A stretch of 64,000 nt of DNA. It comes from Amycolatopsis marina (GTDB taxonomy: Bacteria > Actinomycetota > Actinomycetes > Mycobacteriales > Pseudonocardiaceae). Shown in pieces: positions 23,552 through 32,223 of this stretch. The first letter of the stretch is position 1. Each line of letters opens with the position of its first letter. Where the stretch lies: assembly GCF_900111885.1 (NCBI RefSeq), contig NZ_FOKG01000003.1, forward strand, positions 186,001 to 250,000, given 5' to 3'. The translations under genes were made by a program, and so were the position numbers. The notes below the pieces were generated by a model. The model was given only the letters and a program-made list of their open reading frames with translations, was not told where the DNA came from and made no database searches.

Positions 23552-23778
23552 CCCTCATCTTCGCGCGCCTCCTGCGCGAACACGCACGAGGCGAGAGCGA
23601 GCGAGTCGTGCATCTGATCCGCCTGCCGGGCGACGGCGGCATTCCCCCGCATCTCTTCGCGCAGTGCGGCGAACGCTTCGAGCCGTACGTCCTGGAAAGC
23701 CTTCCCCTTCCCGGCGGCGCCCCCTGCGTCCCCTGCTTGGCAGCGGTGCCGCGGCCAGGCCTGCCTCCGAACGAGTGA
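23548..23778 (+). CDS. Small second Cys-containing protein of the pair
   Basis: This 76-residue protein (FARLLREHARGESERVVHLI start) has a single Cys at AQCGERF and a later CVPC pair. Together with the preceding gene it forms a tight ATGA-coupled two-gene unit. No similarity is recognised. Function is unknown, but it is probably co-regulated by the XRE/DUF397 pair. Confidence 0.6.
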   Translation: MTLIFARLLREHARGESERVVHLIRLPGDGGIPPHLFAQCGERFEPYVLESLPLPGGAPCVPCLAAVPRPGLPPNE

Positions 23779-23868
23779 ACCCGCGCTAATCTTCCGCGCC
23801 CCCGATTCGGCTGTGCTGCACTGGATTCTCGTGATGGGGAGCACAACGCAAGGAATGAGGGGGAAGGA

Positions 23869-24237
23869 ATGCGCAAGCTGAAGCAAGCTACCGCTGTAGC
23901 CGCATTGGCGATCAGTTCCATCGCAATGGCGGGGGTCGCCACCGCAAGCACGGTGGAGACGACTGACGAATTCACCATTCAGGGCAAGTGTGGAGACGAC
24001 TACGACATCCAGACCTCCGGGGCGCGAGCCACAGCTTCCCTCTGGTGCCACAACGGGAAGATCTACATCGACGGTTGGGTGAAGGACATCGCGGCGGACG
24101 GGGAATGCGCCGAGGTGTACGGCAACGTGGGCGACAGAAAGTTCAGGAGCCCACTGGCCTGCCCGAAAGGGGACGAGGAGTACTTCTCGTACTCCGGCAA
24201 GGGCAGTACCGCGAAGGTTTATCTGCGTGAGTTCTGA
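23869..24237 (+). CDS. Small secreted protein
   Basis: The 122-residue protein has a clear signal peptide (KQATAVAALAISSIAMAGVATA, cleavage near residue 27). The mature part is acidic and has four cysteines (KCGDD, LWCHN, GECAEV, LACPK) that could form two disulphides. GGGGAAGGA precedes the ATG. No family is recognised. Confidence 0.72.
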   Translation: MRKLKQATAVAALAISSIAMAGVATASTVETTDEFTIQGKCGDDYDIQTSGARATASLWCHNGKIYIDGWVKDIAADGECAEVYGNVGDRKFRSPLACPKGDEEYFSYSGKGSTAKVYLREF

Positions 24238-24285
24238 CCTGTGAAACAGCAATGGCTGTGAGTCGGCCGTCGCCGCGGTCGCGGC

Positions 24286-25377
24286 TCAACCGCGACCGCA
24301 GCGGCGGCACGTACCGCGGCGGCGGAGGTAGTAGGCCAGTGCCGCCGCGGCGAGGGACACGCCCCAGATCGGCCACAGGGCCATGGGACCGACGGTCGCC
24401 CAGAGGTCCATCGAAAAGCCCCTGGCGATCAGTTGCCGGACGACCATCAGGCCGGCCGAGGTCACGATCACCGCGACGATCCCGGCTGGGACGACAGCGA
24501 GCATGATGGGCACCCGCTTGCCGGCCAGGCCGAGCATCCAGCGAGGAAACACCTCGCCCCAGCGATGTGTCAGGCCGTGCGTGAGCACCGCGCCAGCCAG
24601 ACCGAGCAGGCCCAGGATCGCACCGGCCAGCCACATGCCCTCGCGCTGGCCGTCCTCCCACATCTCCTGGCTGAGTCCCAGCGGCCAGCCCAACGCCCAT
24701 GCCCAGCGAGTGAGGTCGTAGAGCACCGGCACGGCCACGGCGACATAAACCGCCCAGCGGCCCCACCTCGCCGCCGACGCAGGGGTCGTCCAGGCAGCTC
24801 CCGTGGTCGCACCGCGCCCGCAGTTGCCGCAGTTCAGCCTGCTCCGTCGCTGGTACGACACCACGGCGAGCAGCCACAGCAGTCCGCCGAAGGTCAGCAG
24901 CATGAGGTTGACCGTCGGCCAGTCCAGGTGGTCCAGGTAGCTGACCGGTGGCCACCCGAACGGCGCGCCGACCAGGAAGATCGGGAGGTACGCGAGCATC
25001 ATCAGCACGCGGTAGTCCGGAATCACCACCGCGAGCAGCACCGCGCAGCTCCAGCCGAACACCACGCCGGGTCCGCGCATCGCCGGTGGCAGACCGTGGC
25101 GCGCCATCGCCACCGCGAGGACCGCGCCCGACAGGCCGAGAACGGCGATGATCGGGCCACCGATCTCGGGCACGGCTCCGGCGAACAGGGTCAGCTCCCT
25201 GGACGGATCCCGCTCGCCGAAGGGGAACCCCGGCCAACCGAGCGACCAGCACAGCCCCAGAATTCCGTAGACCAGGCTCCACAAGCCCGCAGCCAGCCCG
25301 GCCCACTCTGGCCACCTCGCCCGCCAGCCGGTCTCGGCAACCGTGTTCGCAGGGCCCGCGTCGATCGTTTTCGTCAT
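24286..25377 (-). CDS. Multi-pass membrane protein, function unknown
   Basis: The protein of about 363 residues has at least eight hydrophobic segments (AGLAAGLWSLVYGILGLCWSL; AVLLAVVIPDYRVLMMLAYL; LMLLTFGGLLWLLAVVSY). Two Cys pairs (NCGNCGRG in the middle and CRRCGRG at the C-terminus) look like small zinc ribbons. The start is uncertain: the ATG at 25377 or the in-frame ATG at 25434. No domain is recognised. Confidence 0.7.
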   Translation of the reverse strand: MTKTIDAGPANTVAETGWRARWPEWAGLAAGLWSLVYGILGLCWSLGWPGFPFGERDPSRELTLFAGAVPEIGGPIIAVLGLSGAVLAVAMARHGLPPAMRGPGVVFGWSCAVLLAVVIPDYRVLMMLAYLPIFLVGAPFGWPPVSYLDHLDWPTVNLMLLTFGGLLWLLAVVSYQRRSRLNCGNCGRGATTGAAWTTPASAARWGRWAVYVAVAVPVLYDLTRWAWALGWPLGLSQEMWEDGQREGMWLAGAILGLLGLAGAVLTHGLTHRWGEVFPRWMLGLAGKRVPIMLAVVPAGIVAVIVTSAGLMVVRQLIARGFSMDLWATVGPMALWPIWGVSLAAAALAYYLRRRGTCRRCGRG

Positions 25378-25523
25378 GCCCACAGCTTTGTCGCCGCCGG
25401 GATCCAGCTCCTCCCTCTGTGGAGGGATCTCCATCCCCCGTCAGATGCGTTGGCTTGGCACGGCGATGGCAGGTACCGGACTAGCTTCTCGACCAGGGAA
25501 ATCGCCGGGCATAGGTTCGACGA

Positions 25524-26027
25524 ATGGTGCTTCCAGACAGCGGTCGCGCACGCGGTGCCGGCCGGAAATCGGTGTTCTCGCCCCCGCGTGAACTCACGCT
25601 CGCCGCCGTGCTGCTGGTGCTCAGCGCGGTCCCCTGGTTCGTCGTGTACCTCGACAACGTCATCTCGTCGTCCTCGGCTCTGGGCGCAGGAGATCCCTCG
25701 GGCGGAACGTACGGCGCGTTGCTGCTGCTGAATATCGGCTACCTCGTGCTCGCCGTGCGGGTCCGGCTCGGACGCAGGGCGACCAGAACGAAGGTGCTGA
25801 TCGCCACCGTGGCGTTCGACCTGTTGCTGGTGCTGATGCTGACCGGCCTCCGCACCTACGGATTCGGCTGGTCCGGCGAGACCCTCTCCGTTGTGGTCGT
25901 TTCCATGTTCACCCTCGTGGTGTCGATCATCGGACTGGTGCTGCTGTTCTCCGGTCCGGCAAGGAACTACGTCGACGAGTCCGAGGCGGGGATCCTCGCC
26001 CGTCTCAACCGGGCCAACGGCAGGTGA
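25524..26027 (+). CDS. Small membrane protein, function unknown
   Basis: The 167-residue protein has four hydrophobic segments (LTLAAVLLVLSAVPWFVVYL; YGALLLLNIGYLVLAV; TVAFDLLLVLMLTGL; FTLVVSIIGLVLLFSGPA). The N-terminus is basic. Family B and A repeats start 3 bp past its stop. The family is not recognised. Confidence 0.7.
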   Translation: MVLPDSGRARGAGRKSVFSPPRELTLAAVLLVLSAVPWFVVYLDNVISSSSALGAGDPSGGTYGALLLLNIGYLVLAVRVRLGRRATRTKVLIATVAFDLLLVLMLTGLRTYGFGWSGETLSVVVVSMFTLVVSIIGLVLLFSGPARNYVDESEAGILARLNRANGR

Positions 26028-26030
26028 CGT

Positions 26031-26141
26031 CGCACTTTCCCGGGAAAGTGCGGTTGGAGGTAGTTGGCGGCGTTGATGATCTTGCTTGGTGGTACTTGCA
26101 GGCGCACCATCCCTGAAACCGCACTTTTGCGGGAAAGTGCG
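26031..26141. repeat. Composite B-A-B repeat (B3, A4, B4)
   Basis: B3 (26031-26052) is a perfect 22-bp palindrome on the CACTTTCCCGGGAAAGTG core. A4 (26059-26108) is a family A arm ending GGTACTTGCAGGCGCACC. B4 (26120-26141) is a diverged palindrome with two mismatches in its left arm. The block lies between two convergent genes, 3 bp past one stop and 4 bp from the other. Confidence 0.9.
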
Positions 26142-26145
26142 AGTT

Positions 26146-26943
26146 CTAGGTGCCGGGGCGGAGGTGGGCGCTGATCGGGATCACCAGTGGTGTCCCCGAG
26201 ACGGGGTCGGGCAGGACCTTCGCGTCCAGGCCGAACACGTCCGACAGCAGCTGCTCGGTGAGCACCTCACCCGGGGAACCCTGCGCCACGATCTGCCCGT
26301 CGCGCATGGCGACCAGCGTGTCCGCGTACCGGGCCGCGAGGTTCAGGTCGTGCAGCACCATCACCACCGTCGTGTCCCGATCGGTGTGCAGCCGGTGCAC
26401 GAGATCCAGGACATCCACCTGATGTGCGAGGTCGAGGTAGGTGATCGGCTCGTCCAGCAGCAGCAACGAAGTGTCCTGTGCCAGCGTCATCGAGATCCAC
26501 GCCCGCTGCCGCTGCCCGCCGGAGAGGTGGTCCACGACGCGCTCGGCGTGGACGTCCATCCCGGTCAGCGTCAGCGCCCGGCCCACGGCCTCCTCGTCGT
26601 CGCCCGACCACTGCCGGTACCAGCTCTGGTGCGGATGCCTGCCCCGCGTCACCAGATCGGCGACCGTCAGCCCCTCCGGCGCGCTGGGCGCCTGCGGCAG
26701 GAGGCCGACGACCTTCGCGACCTCCTTCGTCGGCTGCCGGTCGATCCGCTTGCCGTCCAGCAGCACCGCGCCCGCGCGCGGATTGAGCAGGCGGCCCAGC
26801 GCGCGCAGCAGCGTCGACTTGCCGCAGCCGTTCGGCCCGATGATCACGGTGACCGAGCCGTCCACCACGTCCAGATCGAGGTTCTCGACCACCACCCGCT
26901 CGCCGTACCCGAGGCGCACACCCTCGGCCTTCAGACGTGTCAT
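26146..26943 (-). CDS. Siderophore ABC transporter ATP-binding protein (FecE-type)
   Basis: The 265-residue protein has Walker A (IIGPNGCGKSTLLRALG), the signature HLSGGQRQRAWISMTLAQ, Walker B (LLLLDEPITYLD) and the H-loop (VMVLHDLNLAARYAD). It powers the FecCD permeases encoded just upstream in the same operon (4-bp overlap), giving ferric-siderophore or haem import. Expression is probably iron-repressed through the iron box at 29122. Confidence 0.92.
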   Translation of the reverse strand: MTRLKAEGVRLGYGERVVVENLDLDVVDGSVTVIIGPNGCGKSTLLRALGRLLNPRAGAVLLDGKRIDRQPTKEVAKVVGLLPQAPSAPEGLTVADLVTRGRHPHQSWYRQWSGDDEEAVGRALTLTGMDVHAERVVDHLSGGQRQRAWISMTLAQDTSLLLLDEPITYLDLAHQVDVLDLVHRLHTDRDTTVVMVLHDLNLAARYADTLVAMRDGQIVAQGSPGEVLTEQLLSDVFGLDAKVLPDPVSGTPLVIPISAHLRPGT

Positions 26944-28061
26944 GCGCGAGCCTCCCGGCGGGATCGGACGAACAGAAAGATCAGGTACGGCGCACCGAGG
27001 ATCGCCGTGAGCACCCCGACCGGGAGGTCGGAGGCACCGGGCGTGAGGCGCACCGTGAGGTCGGCGCCCACGGTGAGCAGCGCGCCGAGCACCAGCGAGC
27101 CGACCAGCGGCGGCTGCGCGGTGCGGGCCAGCCGCAGCGCGATCTGCGGGGTCGCCAGCGCGACGAAAGTGATCGGCCCCGCGGCCGCGGTCGCCACCGC
27201 GGCCAGCGCCGCCGCCAGCAGCAACAACGTCGCCCGCGCGCCGTCCACCCTGATGCCGAGGCCGCGTGCGGTGTCGTCGCCGAACTGCAGTCCGCCGATG
27301 GTGTGCGCACAGACCAGCACGGCGGGCACCAGCAGGACCAGCGCGATGGCCGTGGGGGTGACCGCCTCCCAGCCGACATCGCCCAGGTTCCCGACGAGCC
27401 AGGTCGTGGCGCGGGTGGCGTCGTCCACGTCGCCGACCGTCAGCAGCCAGTTCACGACGTTGTAGCCGACCGCGGACAGCCCGATTCCGATCAGCACGAG
27501 CCGGTACCCGTCGATCCCCTTGCGCCAGGACAACAGATAGAGCAGCACACCGGTGAGGACTCCCCCGGCGAGCCCGGCGAGGGGCACGCCGATCTCGGCC
27601 GCCACGCCGCTGATCTGACCCCGGTATCCGCCCACCACGATCACCGCGACCGCGGCCGCCCCCGCACCCCACGTGATGCCGAGGATGTCCGGGCTGGCCA
27701 GCGGGTTCCGGGCGATGGACTGGAAGACGGCCCCCGCCAGGCCGAGGCCCGCGCCGACCAGGATCCCGGCCAGTGTGCGCGGGAGCCGGAGGTCGAAGAT
27801 GATGCCCTGCTCGCGGCGGTCGCCCCCGCCCGCCAGCGTGCGCAGCACGTCGAGCACCTCGATATGGGAGCTGCCTTTGCCGATGTTCAGCGCGGCCACC
27901 AGCACCAGCAGGCCGAGGCCGATCAGCGGCACGGCCACCACTCGCGGGCGGACGGCCGCGGCGAAGGGACCGATCCGGACGACCCTGCGCCCGGGTGTGG
28001 TGTCGAGTTCGCGAGTCGGGGTCGACCGGGTCGACTGGGTCGTGGGAGTCGTGGGAGTCAC
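26940..28061 (-). CDS. FecCD-family siderophore ABC permease
   Basis: The protein of about 373 residues has FecCD features: LRLPRTLAGILVGAGLGLAGAVFQSIARNPLASPDILG, then WLVGNLGDVGWEAV and GPITFVALATPQIALRLARTAQ. Nine or ten membrane segments. The GTG start overlaps the upstream permease stop, and its own stop overlaps the ATPase start. It works as a heterodimer with the next gene. Confidence 0.92.
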   Translation of the reverse strand: MTPTTPTTQSTRSTPTRELDTTPGRRVVRIGPFAAAVRPRVVAVPLIGLGLLVLVAALNIGKGSSHIEVLDVLRTLAGGGDRREQGIIFDLRLPRTLAGILVGAGLGLAGAVFQSIARNPLASPDILGITWGAGAAAVAVIVVGGYRGQISGVAAEIGVPLAGLAGGVLTGVLLYLLSWRKGIDGYRLVLIGIGLSAVGYNVVNWLLTVGDVDDATRATTWLVGNLGDVGWEAVTPTAIALVLLVPAVLVCAHTIGGLQFGDDTARGLGIRVDGARATLLLLAAALAAVATAAAGPITFVALATPQIALRLARTAQPPLVGSLVLGALLTVGADLTVRLTPGASDLPVGVLTAILGAPYLIFLFVRSRREARA

Positions 28062-29122
28062 AGCCTGGCCAACCCTCTTCGGCGCACGAGAACGATGAAC
28101 ACGGGCGCGCCGAGCACGGCGAGCATGATGCCGACCTCGAAGCTGTCGCCGGAGACGATCCGGCCGAGCACGTCGGCGAGCAACAGCAGGACCGCGCCGA
28201 GCAGCGCCGCGAACGGCACCAGCCAGCGGTAGTCGGGCCCGGTCAGGAACCGGGCGACGTGCGGCACGATCAGCCCGAGGAAGGCGATCGGTCCGCACGC
28301 TGCCACGGCCGCCCCGGTGAGCAGAGTGATCGCCAGCACGCCGGTGACGCGCGTCCGGCGCAGGTCCTGCCCGAGGGACTTCGCGACGTCCTCGCCGAGC
28401 GAGAGTGTGTTCAGTCCCGGCGTGTTCATCAGCGCCAGCAGCAGGCCCACGACCAGGAACGGGGCAATCTGCCCCGCGATGGCGAAGTCCCGTCCGGCGA
28501 TCGAGCCGACGTGCCAGAACCGGTAGGTCTCCATGCCCTGCCGGTTGCCGAGCACGATCGCCGAGATGATGCCGTACAGCAGTGCGCTCACGGCGGCCCC
28601 GGCCAGCGCGAGCGTCACCGGAGTCGCACCGCGCCCGCCGACGGCGCCGAGGACGAACACCACGATCGCGGCGAGCATCGCCCCGGCGAAGCCGAACCAG
28701 ATGAACGAGCTGAGGTCCTGCACCCCGAACACCACGACGGCCAGCACGATCGCGAACGCCGCCCCCTGGTTCACCCCGAGCAGGCCGGGATCGGCGATCG
28801 GGTTGCGGGTGTGACCCTGCATGAGCGCGCCCGCGACCCCGAGGGCCATCCCGACGAGCACGCCGATCACGGTGCGCGGCACCCGCAGCGAGCGAACCAC
28901 GATGGTGTCCGGGTCCTGTGCCCCGGTCGGTGGATTCAGCAACGCGTCCCAGACCGCGCCGAGCGGAATCGCCCTGGCCCCGAACGCCAGACTCAGCCCG
29001 ACCGCGAGGACGAGTGCGAGCAGCAGGACCAGCAGCCCAGCGAGCCGCCGACGGCGCTGACCGGCCTGGACAACGCGCCCACGGCTGCGTTGCCCGGCTG
29101 GTCCGGCAAGGGTCGCGGTCAT
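28058..29122 (-). CDS. FecCD-family siderophore ABC permease
   Basis: The 354-residue first gene of the import operon has the same family motifs (SLRVPRTVIGVLVGMALGVAGALMQGHTRNPIADPGLLGVNQGAA; GPIAFLGLIVPHVARFLTGPDYR). The iron box overlaps its ATG at 29122, so the transcript is probably leaderless or very short-led. No substrate-binding protein gene is present in the window; it must be encoded elsewhere. Confidence 0.93.
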   Translation of the reverse strand: MTATLAGPAGQRSRGRVVQAGQRRRRLAGLLVLLLALVLAVGLSLAFGARAIPLGAVWDALLNPPTGAQDPDTIVVRSLRVPRTVIGVLVGMALGVAGALMQGHTRNPIADPGLLGVNQGAAFAIVLAVVVFGVQDLSSFIWFGFAGAMLAAIVVFVLGAVGGRGATPVTLALAGAAVSALLYGIISAIVLGNRQGMETYRFWHVGSIAGRDFAIAGQIAPFLVVGLLLALMNTPGLNTLSLGEDVAKSLGQDLRRTRVTGVLAITLLTGAAVAACGPIAFLGLIVPHVARFLTGPDYRWLVPFAALLGAVLLLLADVLGRIVSGDSFEVGIMLAVLGAPVFIVLVRRRGLARL

Positions 29123-29140
29123 TAGGGCAGCCTAACCGTT
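29122..29140. promoter_or_regulatory. IdeR/DtxR-type iron box
   Basis: TTAGGGCAGCCTAACCGTT matches the DtxR/IdeR consensus TTAGGTTAGGCTAACCTAA at 13 of 19 positions. It contains the symmetric TTAGG-GCAG-CCTAA. It begins at the start codon of the siderophore permease operon. Iron-dependent repression is inferred from the family. Confidence 0.75.
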
Positions 29141-29339
29141 GGCGACACGCGCTCTTCCGTGACGCCGAACCCGCCGCATTTGCACCCGGGGCAAACAGGG
29201 CACGCAGTGCACCCGAAAGGGTGTATGTGAATTTCTGGCCGTACAGCCGGTCAGCCAGTAGTGTGACCTGCGCTACAGAGGTTAACGATCGCTTGCTTAC
29301 CCGTTACCCCACGGCAACGCTGCCGAATTCGGAGTCCCG

Positions 29340-31607
29340 ATGGCCCATCCCACCACGCCCCCCGTTTCCGTCCCCGATGCCGGCACGGATCCGCCCGGCG
29401 AGGGCGGCCTCGGCCGCCGCCGGTTCCTCACCTTTCTGGTCGCGGCGCCAACGCTGACCATCGCGGCCAAGCTGGGCGGTGACACGTTGGCCCCAGGCAC
29501 CGCCGAGGCGCAGATTCCCAGCTTGCCCGCACCCGCCGACGTCGTCGATCTTGGCGACATCCTGATCCTCGCGGCGGCGCCGACCGCACACATGCTCGTG
29601 CTGGAGATCAGCGAGGACAACCGCGTCCGCGTCGAACTCCCCCGCGCCGAGGTCGGCCAGGGCATCAACACCGCCACGGCCATGCTGGTCGCCGAGGAAC
29701 TCGGCATCCCGCTGGAGAACGTCGAGGTCATCCTGGCCGATGCCCGCCCCGAACTGCTGTTCAACCAGCTCACCGGAGGCTCCAACACCATTCGCGCGAT
29801 CTACGGACCGATGCGCAACGTCGCCGCCGCGGCCAGGACCAGGCTGCTGGCAGCCGCGGGCGAGCAGTGGAACGTGCCCGCGGACCGGCTCTCCGCCCGC
29901 GGCGGTTCGGTCTTCGCCCCGGACGGTCGGTCGGCCACCTTCGGCTCGCTGTCGCACGCCGCCGCCCGCGCCTCCCTTCCGGTCGGCAAGGTCGCACCGA
30001 AGCCCGCATCCGAGCACTCGCTGGTCGGCACCCCGACCTCGCGCATCGACGCCCGGGGCATGGTCACCGGCGCCAAGCAGTACACATTGGACATGGACAT
30101 CCCCGGTGCCATGCCGACGATGGTGCGGCATGCGCCGACGATCCACGGGACACCGAAGGCGGTGAACAACGAGGCCGAGATCCGCGCGATGTCCGGGGTG
30201 ATCGACCTCGCCGTGATCCCCACGGGTGTCGCGGTGATGGCCGAGACGTTCGGGCAGGCCCTCAAGGCCAAGGACGCGCTCGACGTCACCTGGAATCCCG
30301 GCACGGTCGACAACGAGAACAACGAGACAATCAAGGAGAAGCTGCGCGGTGCGGCACTGCCGTTCGCCGTGCCGCCGCTGCTCGTCGACCATGTCGACGC
30401 GGAGTTCGACTTCGCCTTCGCCAGCCACGCTCCACTCGAGACCAACTCCGCCGTGGCCGACGTACGGGCCGACCGGGCGGAAATCTGGTCGGGCCTCAAG
30501 TCGCCGATCGTCGCCAAGCAGACGATCGCCAGGGAGATCGGGCTGCCGGAGAACAAGGTCACCGTGCACGTCGTGCAGGGCGGTGGTTCCTTCGGCCGCA
30601 GGCTCTTCTTCGACGGCGCGCTGGAGGCCGCGCACGCGTCCAAGGCGATGGGTAAGCCGGTCAAGCTCATGTGGACCCGGGTCGACGACATGCGGCACGG
30701 CAGGGCGCGGCCAGCGACGCACCACAAGGTGCGGGCCACTTTCACCATCGGCAACGTGCTCTCGTTCGAGCACCGGGTCGCGGCGGTGGAGACCGACTTC
30801 GGCCACGGCCTCGGCGAGATCCTCACCGCCACCGCGGCGAAACTGCCGGTCGGCGGCAACCTGAGCTTCGCGCAGACGGTCTTCCTGACCACGGTGAAGA
30901 CGCCGTACAACTTCGGCGTCGTGACCAACCTGCTCAACGAGATCCCACTGAAGATGTACACCGGCAGCTGGCGTTCGGTGTACTCGGCGAACACCCGCGG
31001 CGTCGAGGAGATCATCGTCGACGAGATGGCCGCGAAACTGGGCAAGGACCCGGTGGAGTTCCGCAGGGCCTCGTTGAAGGACGACCGCCAGCGCGCCGTG
31101 CTGGACAAGGTCGCGGAGATCGGCGAGTGGGGCCGGGAGCTGCCTGCGGGCTTCGCGCAGGGCGTCGCGTTCCACGAGGAGTACAAGTCGGTCACCGCGT
31201 GCCTGGTGGAGATGGACGCGCGAGATCCGAAGAAGCCGAGGGTGACCAGGGCGAGCATCGTGGTCGACGTCGGACTGCCGATCAACCCGCGTGGCCTCGA
31301 GGGCCAGATGCTGGGTGGGCTCACCGACGCGATCGCCACCACGCTGCGGGCCGGGTTACACATCGACAAGGGACTGCCGCTCGAAGGCTCCTACTCGCAG
31401 TTCCACTACCCACGGCAGAAGGACTCGCCGCCGAAGGTGGAGATCGTGGTCATGCCGGCCACCACGGGCGAGCCCGGTGGCGCGGGCGAACTCGGGGTAC
31501 CGGCAGCGGTCGGGGCCATCGCCAACGCCTACGCGCGCGCGACCGGCACCAAACCGCGCAGCTTCCCGATCAACTTCGACATCGACTTCGAGCCGTTCCC
31601 GCGCTGA
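29340..31607 (+). CDS. Molybdenum hydroxylase large subunit (IorB-like)
   Basis: The 755-residue protein opens with a Tat signal (GRRRFLTFLVAAPTLTIAA). It shows the molybdopterin features of isoquinoline 1-oxidoreductase beta subunits: RVELPRAEVGQGINTATAML, VQGGGSFGRRLFFDG, and the catalytic Glu region GEPGGAGELGVPAAVGAIANAYARATG. Such enzymes hydroxylate heteroaromatics or aldehydes on the outer side of the membrane. The iron-sulfur partner is the next gene. A CACCC-GAAA-GGGTG hairpin lies at 29210-29223 in its upstream region, with no known role. Confidence 0.9.
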   Translation: MAHPTTPPVSVPDAGTDPPGEGGLGRRRFLTFLVAAPTLTIAAKLGGDTLAPGTAEAQIPSLPAPADVVDLGDILILAAAPTAHMLVLEISEDNRVRVELPRAEVGQGINTATAMLVAEELGIPLENVEVILADARPELLFNQLTGGSNTIRAIYGPMRNVAAAARTRLLAAAGEQWNVPADRLSARGGSVFAPDGRSATFGSLSHAAARASLPVGKVAPKPASEHSLVGTPTSRIDARGMVTGAKQYTLDMDIPGAMPTMVRHAPTIHGTPKAVNNEAEIRAMSGVIDLAVIPTGVAVMAETFGQALKAKDALDVTWNPGTVDNENNETIKEKLRGAALPFAVPPLLVDHVDAEFDFAFASHAPLETNSAVADVRADRAEIWSGLKSPIVAKQTIAREIGLPENKVTVHVVQGGGSFGRRLFFDGALEAAHASKAMGKPVKLMWTRVDDMRHGRARPATHHKVRATFTIGNVLSFEHRVAAVETDFGHGLGEILTATAAKLPVGGNLSFAQTVFLTTVKTPYNFGVVTNLLNEIPLKMYTGSWRSVYSANTRGVEEIIVDEMAAKLGKDPVEFRRASLKDDRQRAVLDKVAEIGEWGRELPAGFAQGVAFHEEYKSVTACLVEMDARDPKKPRVTRASIVVDVGLPINPRGLEGQMLGGLTDAIATTLRAGLHIDKGLPLEGSYSQFHYPRQKDSPPKVEIVVMPATTGEPGGAGELGVPAAVGAIANAYARATGTKPRSFPINFDIDFEPFPR

Positions 31608-31634
31608 GCGCAGGCCCTTCCAAGGAGTTCCCCC

Positions 31635-32087
31635 GTGCCCAACTACACCTTTTCCGTGAACGGGAAGGCCGTCACCGTCGACGCGCCTGCCGACCTCCCG
31701 CTGCTCTGGGTGCTGCGCGACAAGCTCGGCGTCAAGGGCCCGAAGTACGGCTGTGGCATCGACGTCTGCAAGGCGTGCACCAGCCACCTCGACGGCGCCG
31801 CGATCAACCCCTGCGTGACCCCGGTGGCCGAAGTGGAGGGCCGTGAGGTCACCACGATCGAAGGCCTCGCCGACGGCGACAAACTGCACCCGGTGCAGGA
31901 AGCCTGGCTGGAACTCGATGTGCCGCAGTGCGGGTACTGCCAGCCCGGACAGATCATGGCGACCGTAGCGCTACTACGGCAGAATCCCGACCCGACCGAC
32001 GAGGAGATCGACGCGATCGAGAACGTCTGCAGGTGCGGCACTTACTTCCGCATTCGCGAAGCGATCAAAAAGGTCGGTCGCTCCTGA
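31635..32087 (+). CDS. Molybdenum hydroxylase 2Fe-2S subunit (IorA-like)
   Basis: The 150-residue protein has a plant-type [2Fe-2S] site (KYGCGIDVCKACTSHLDG...NPC) and the second all-helical cluster site (QCGYCQPGQIM...NVCRCGTYFRIREA). All eight ligand cysteines are visible. It passes electrons from IorB, 27 bp upstream in the same operon. No cytochrome partner is nearby, so the electron acceptor is unknown. Confidence 0.93.
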   Translation: MPNYTFSVNGKAVTVDAPADLPLLWVLRDKLGVKGPKYGCGIDVCKACTSHLDGAAINPCVTPVAEVEGREVTTIEGLADGDKLHPVQEAWLELDVPQCGYCQPGQIMATVALLRQNPDPTDEEIDAIENVCRCGTYFRIREAIKKVGRS

Positions 32088-32223
32088 CTCGTGACTGCGG
32101 CGGCGGGTGAGCCGTCCGACCGCTACGGTGGCCCCGGGAAGAACGTGTTCCCGGGGCCGACGTACGTCCTCCAACGCCAGGCCCGGGCAGTGTGGCCCAC
32201 GAATCTGAGAAGGGGATGACGTC

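Noticed and set aside
22253..23778. XRE locus considered as a classical toxin-antitoxin pair
   Set aside because: The XRE protein carries DUF5753 and pairs with DUF397, an Scr1-like regulator layout; the small divergent proteins have no toxin fold that I recognise.
29304..31175. Long minus-strand open frame opposite iorB
   Set aside because: It mirrors the strong IorB coding frame and has His/Arg/Gly-biased composition with no domain.
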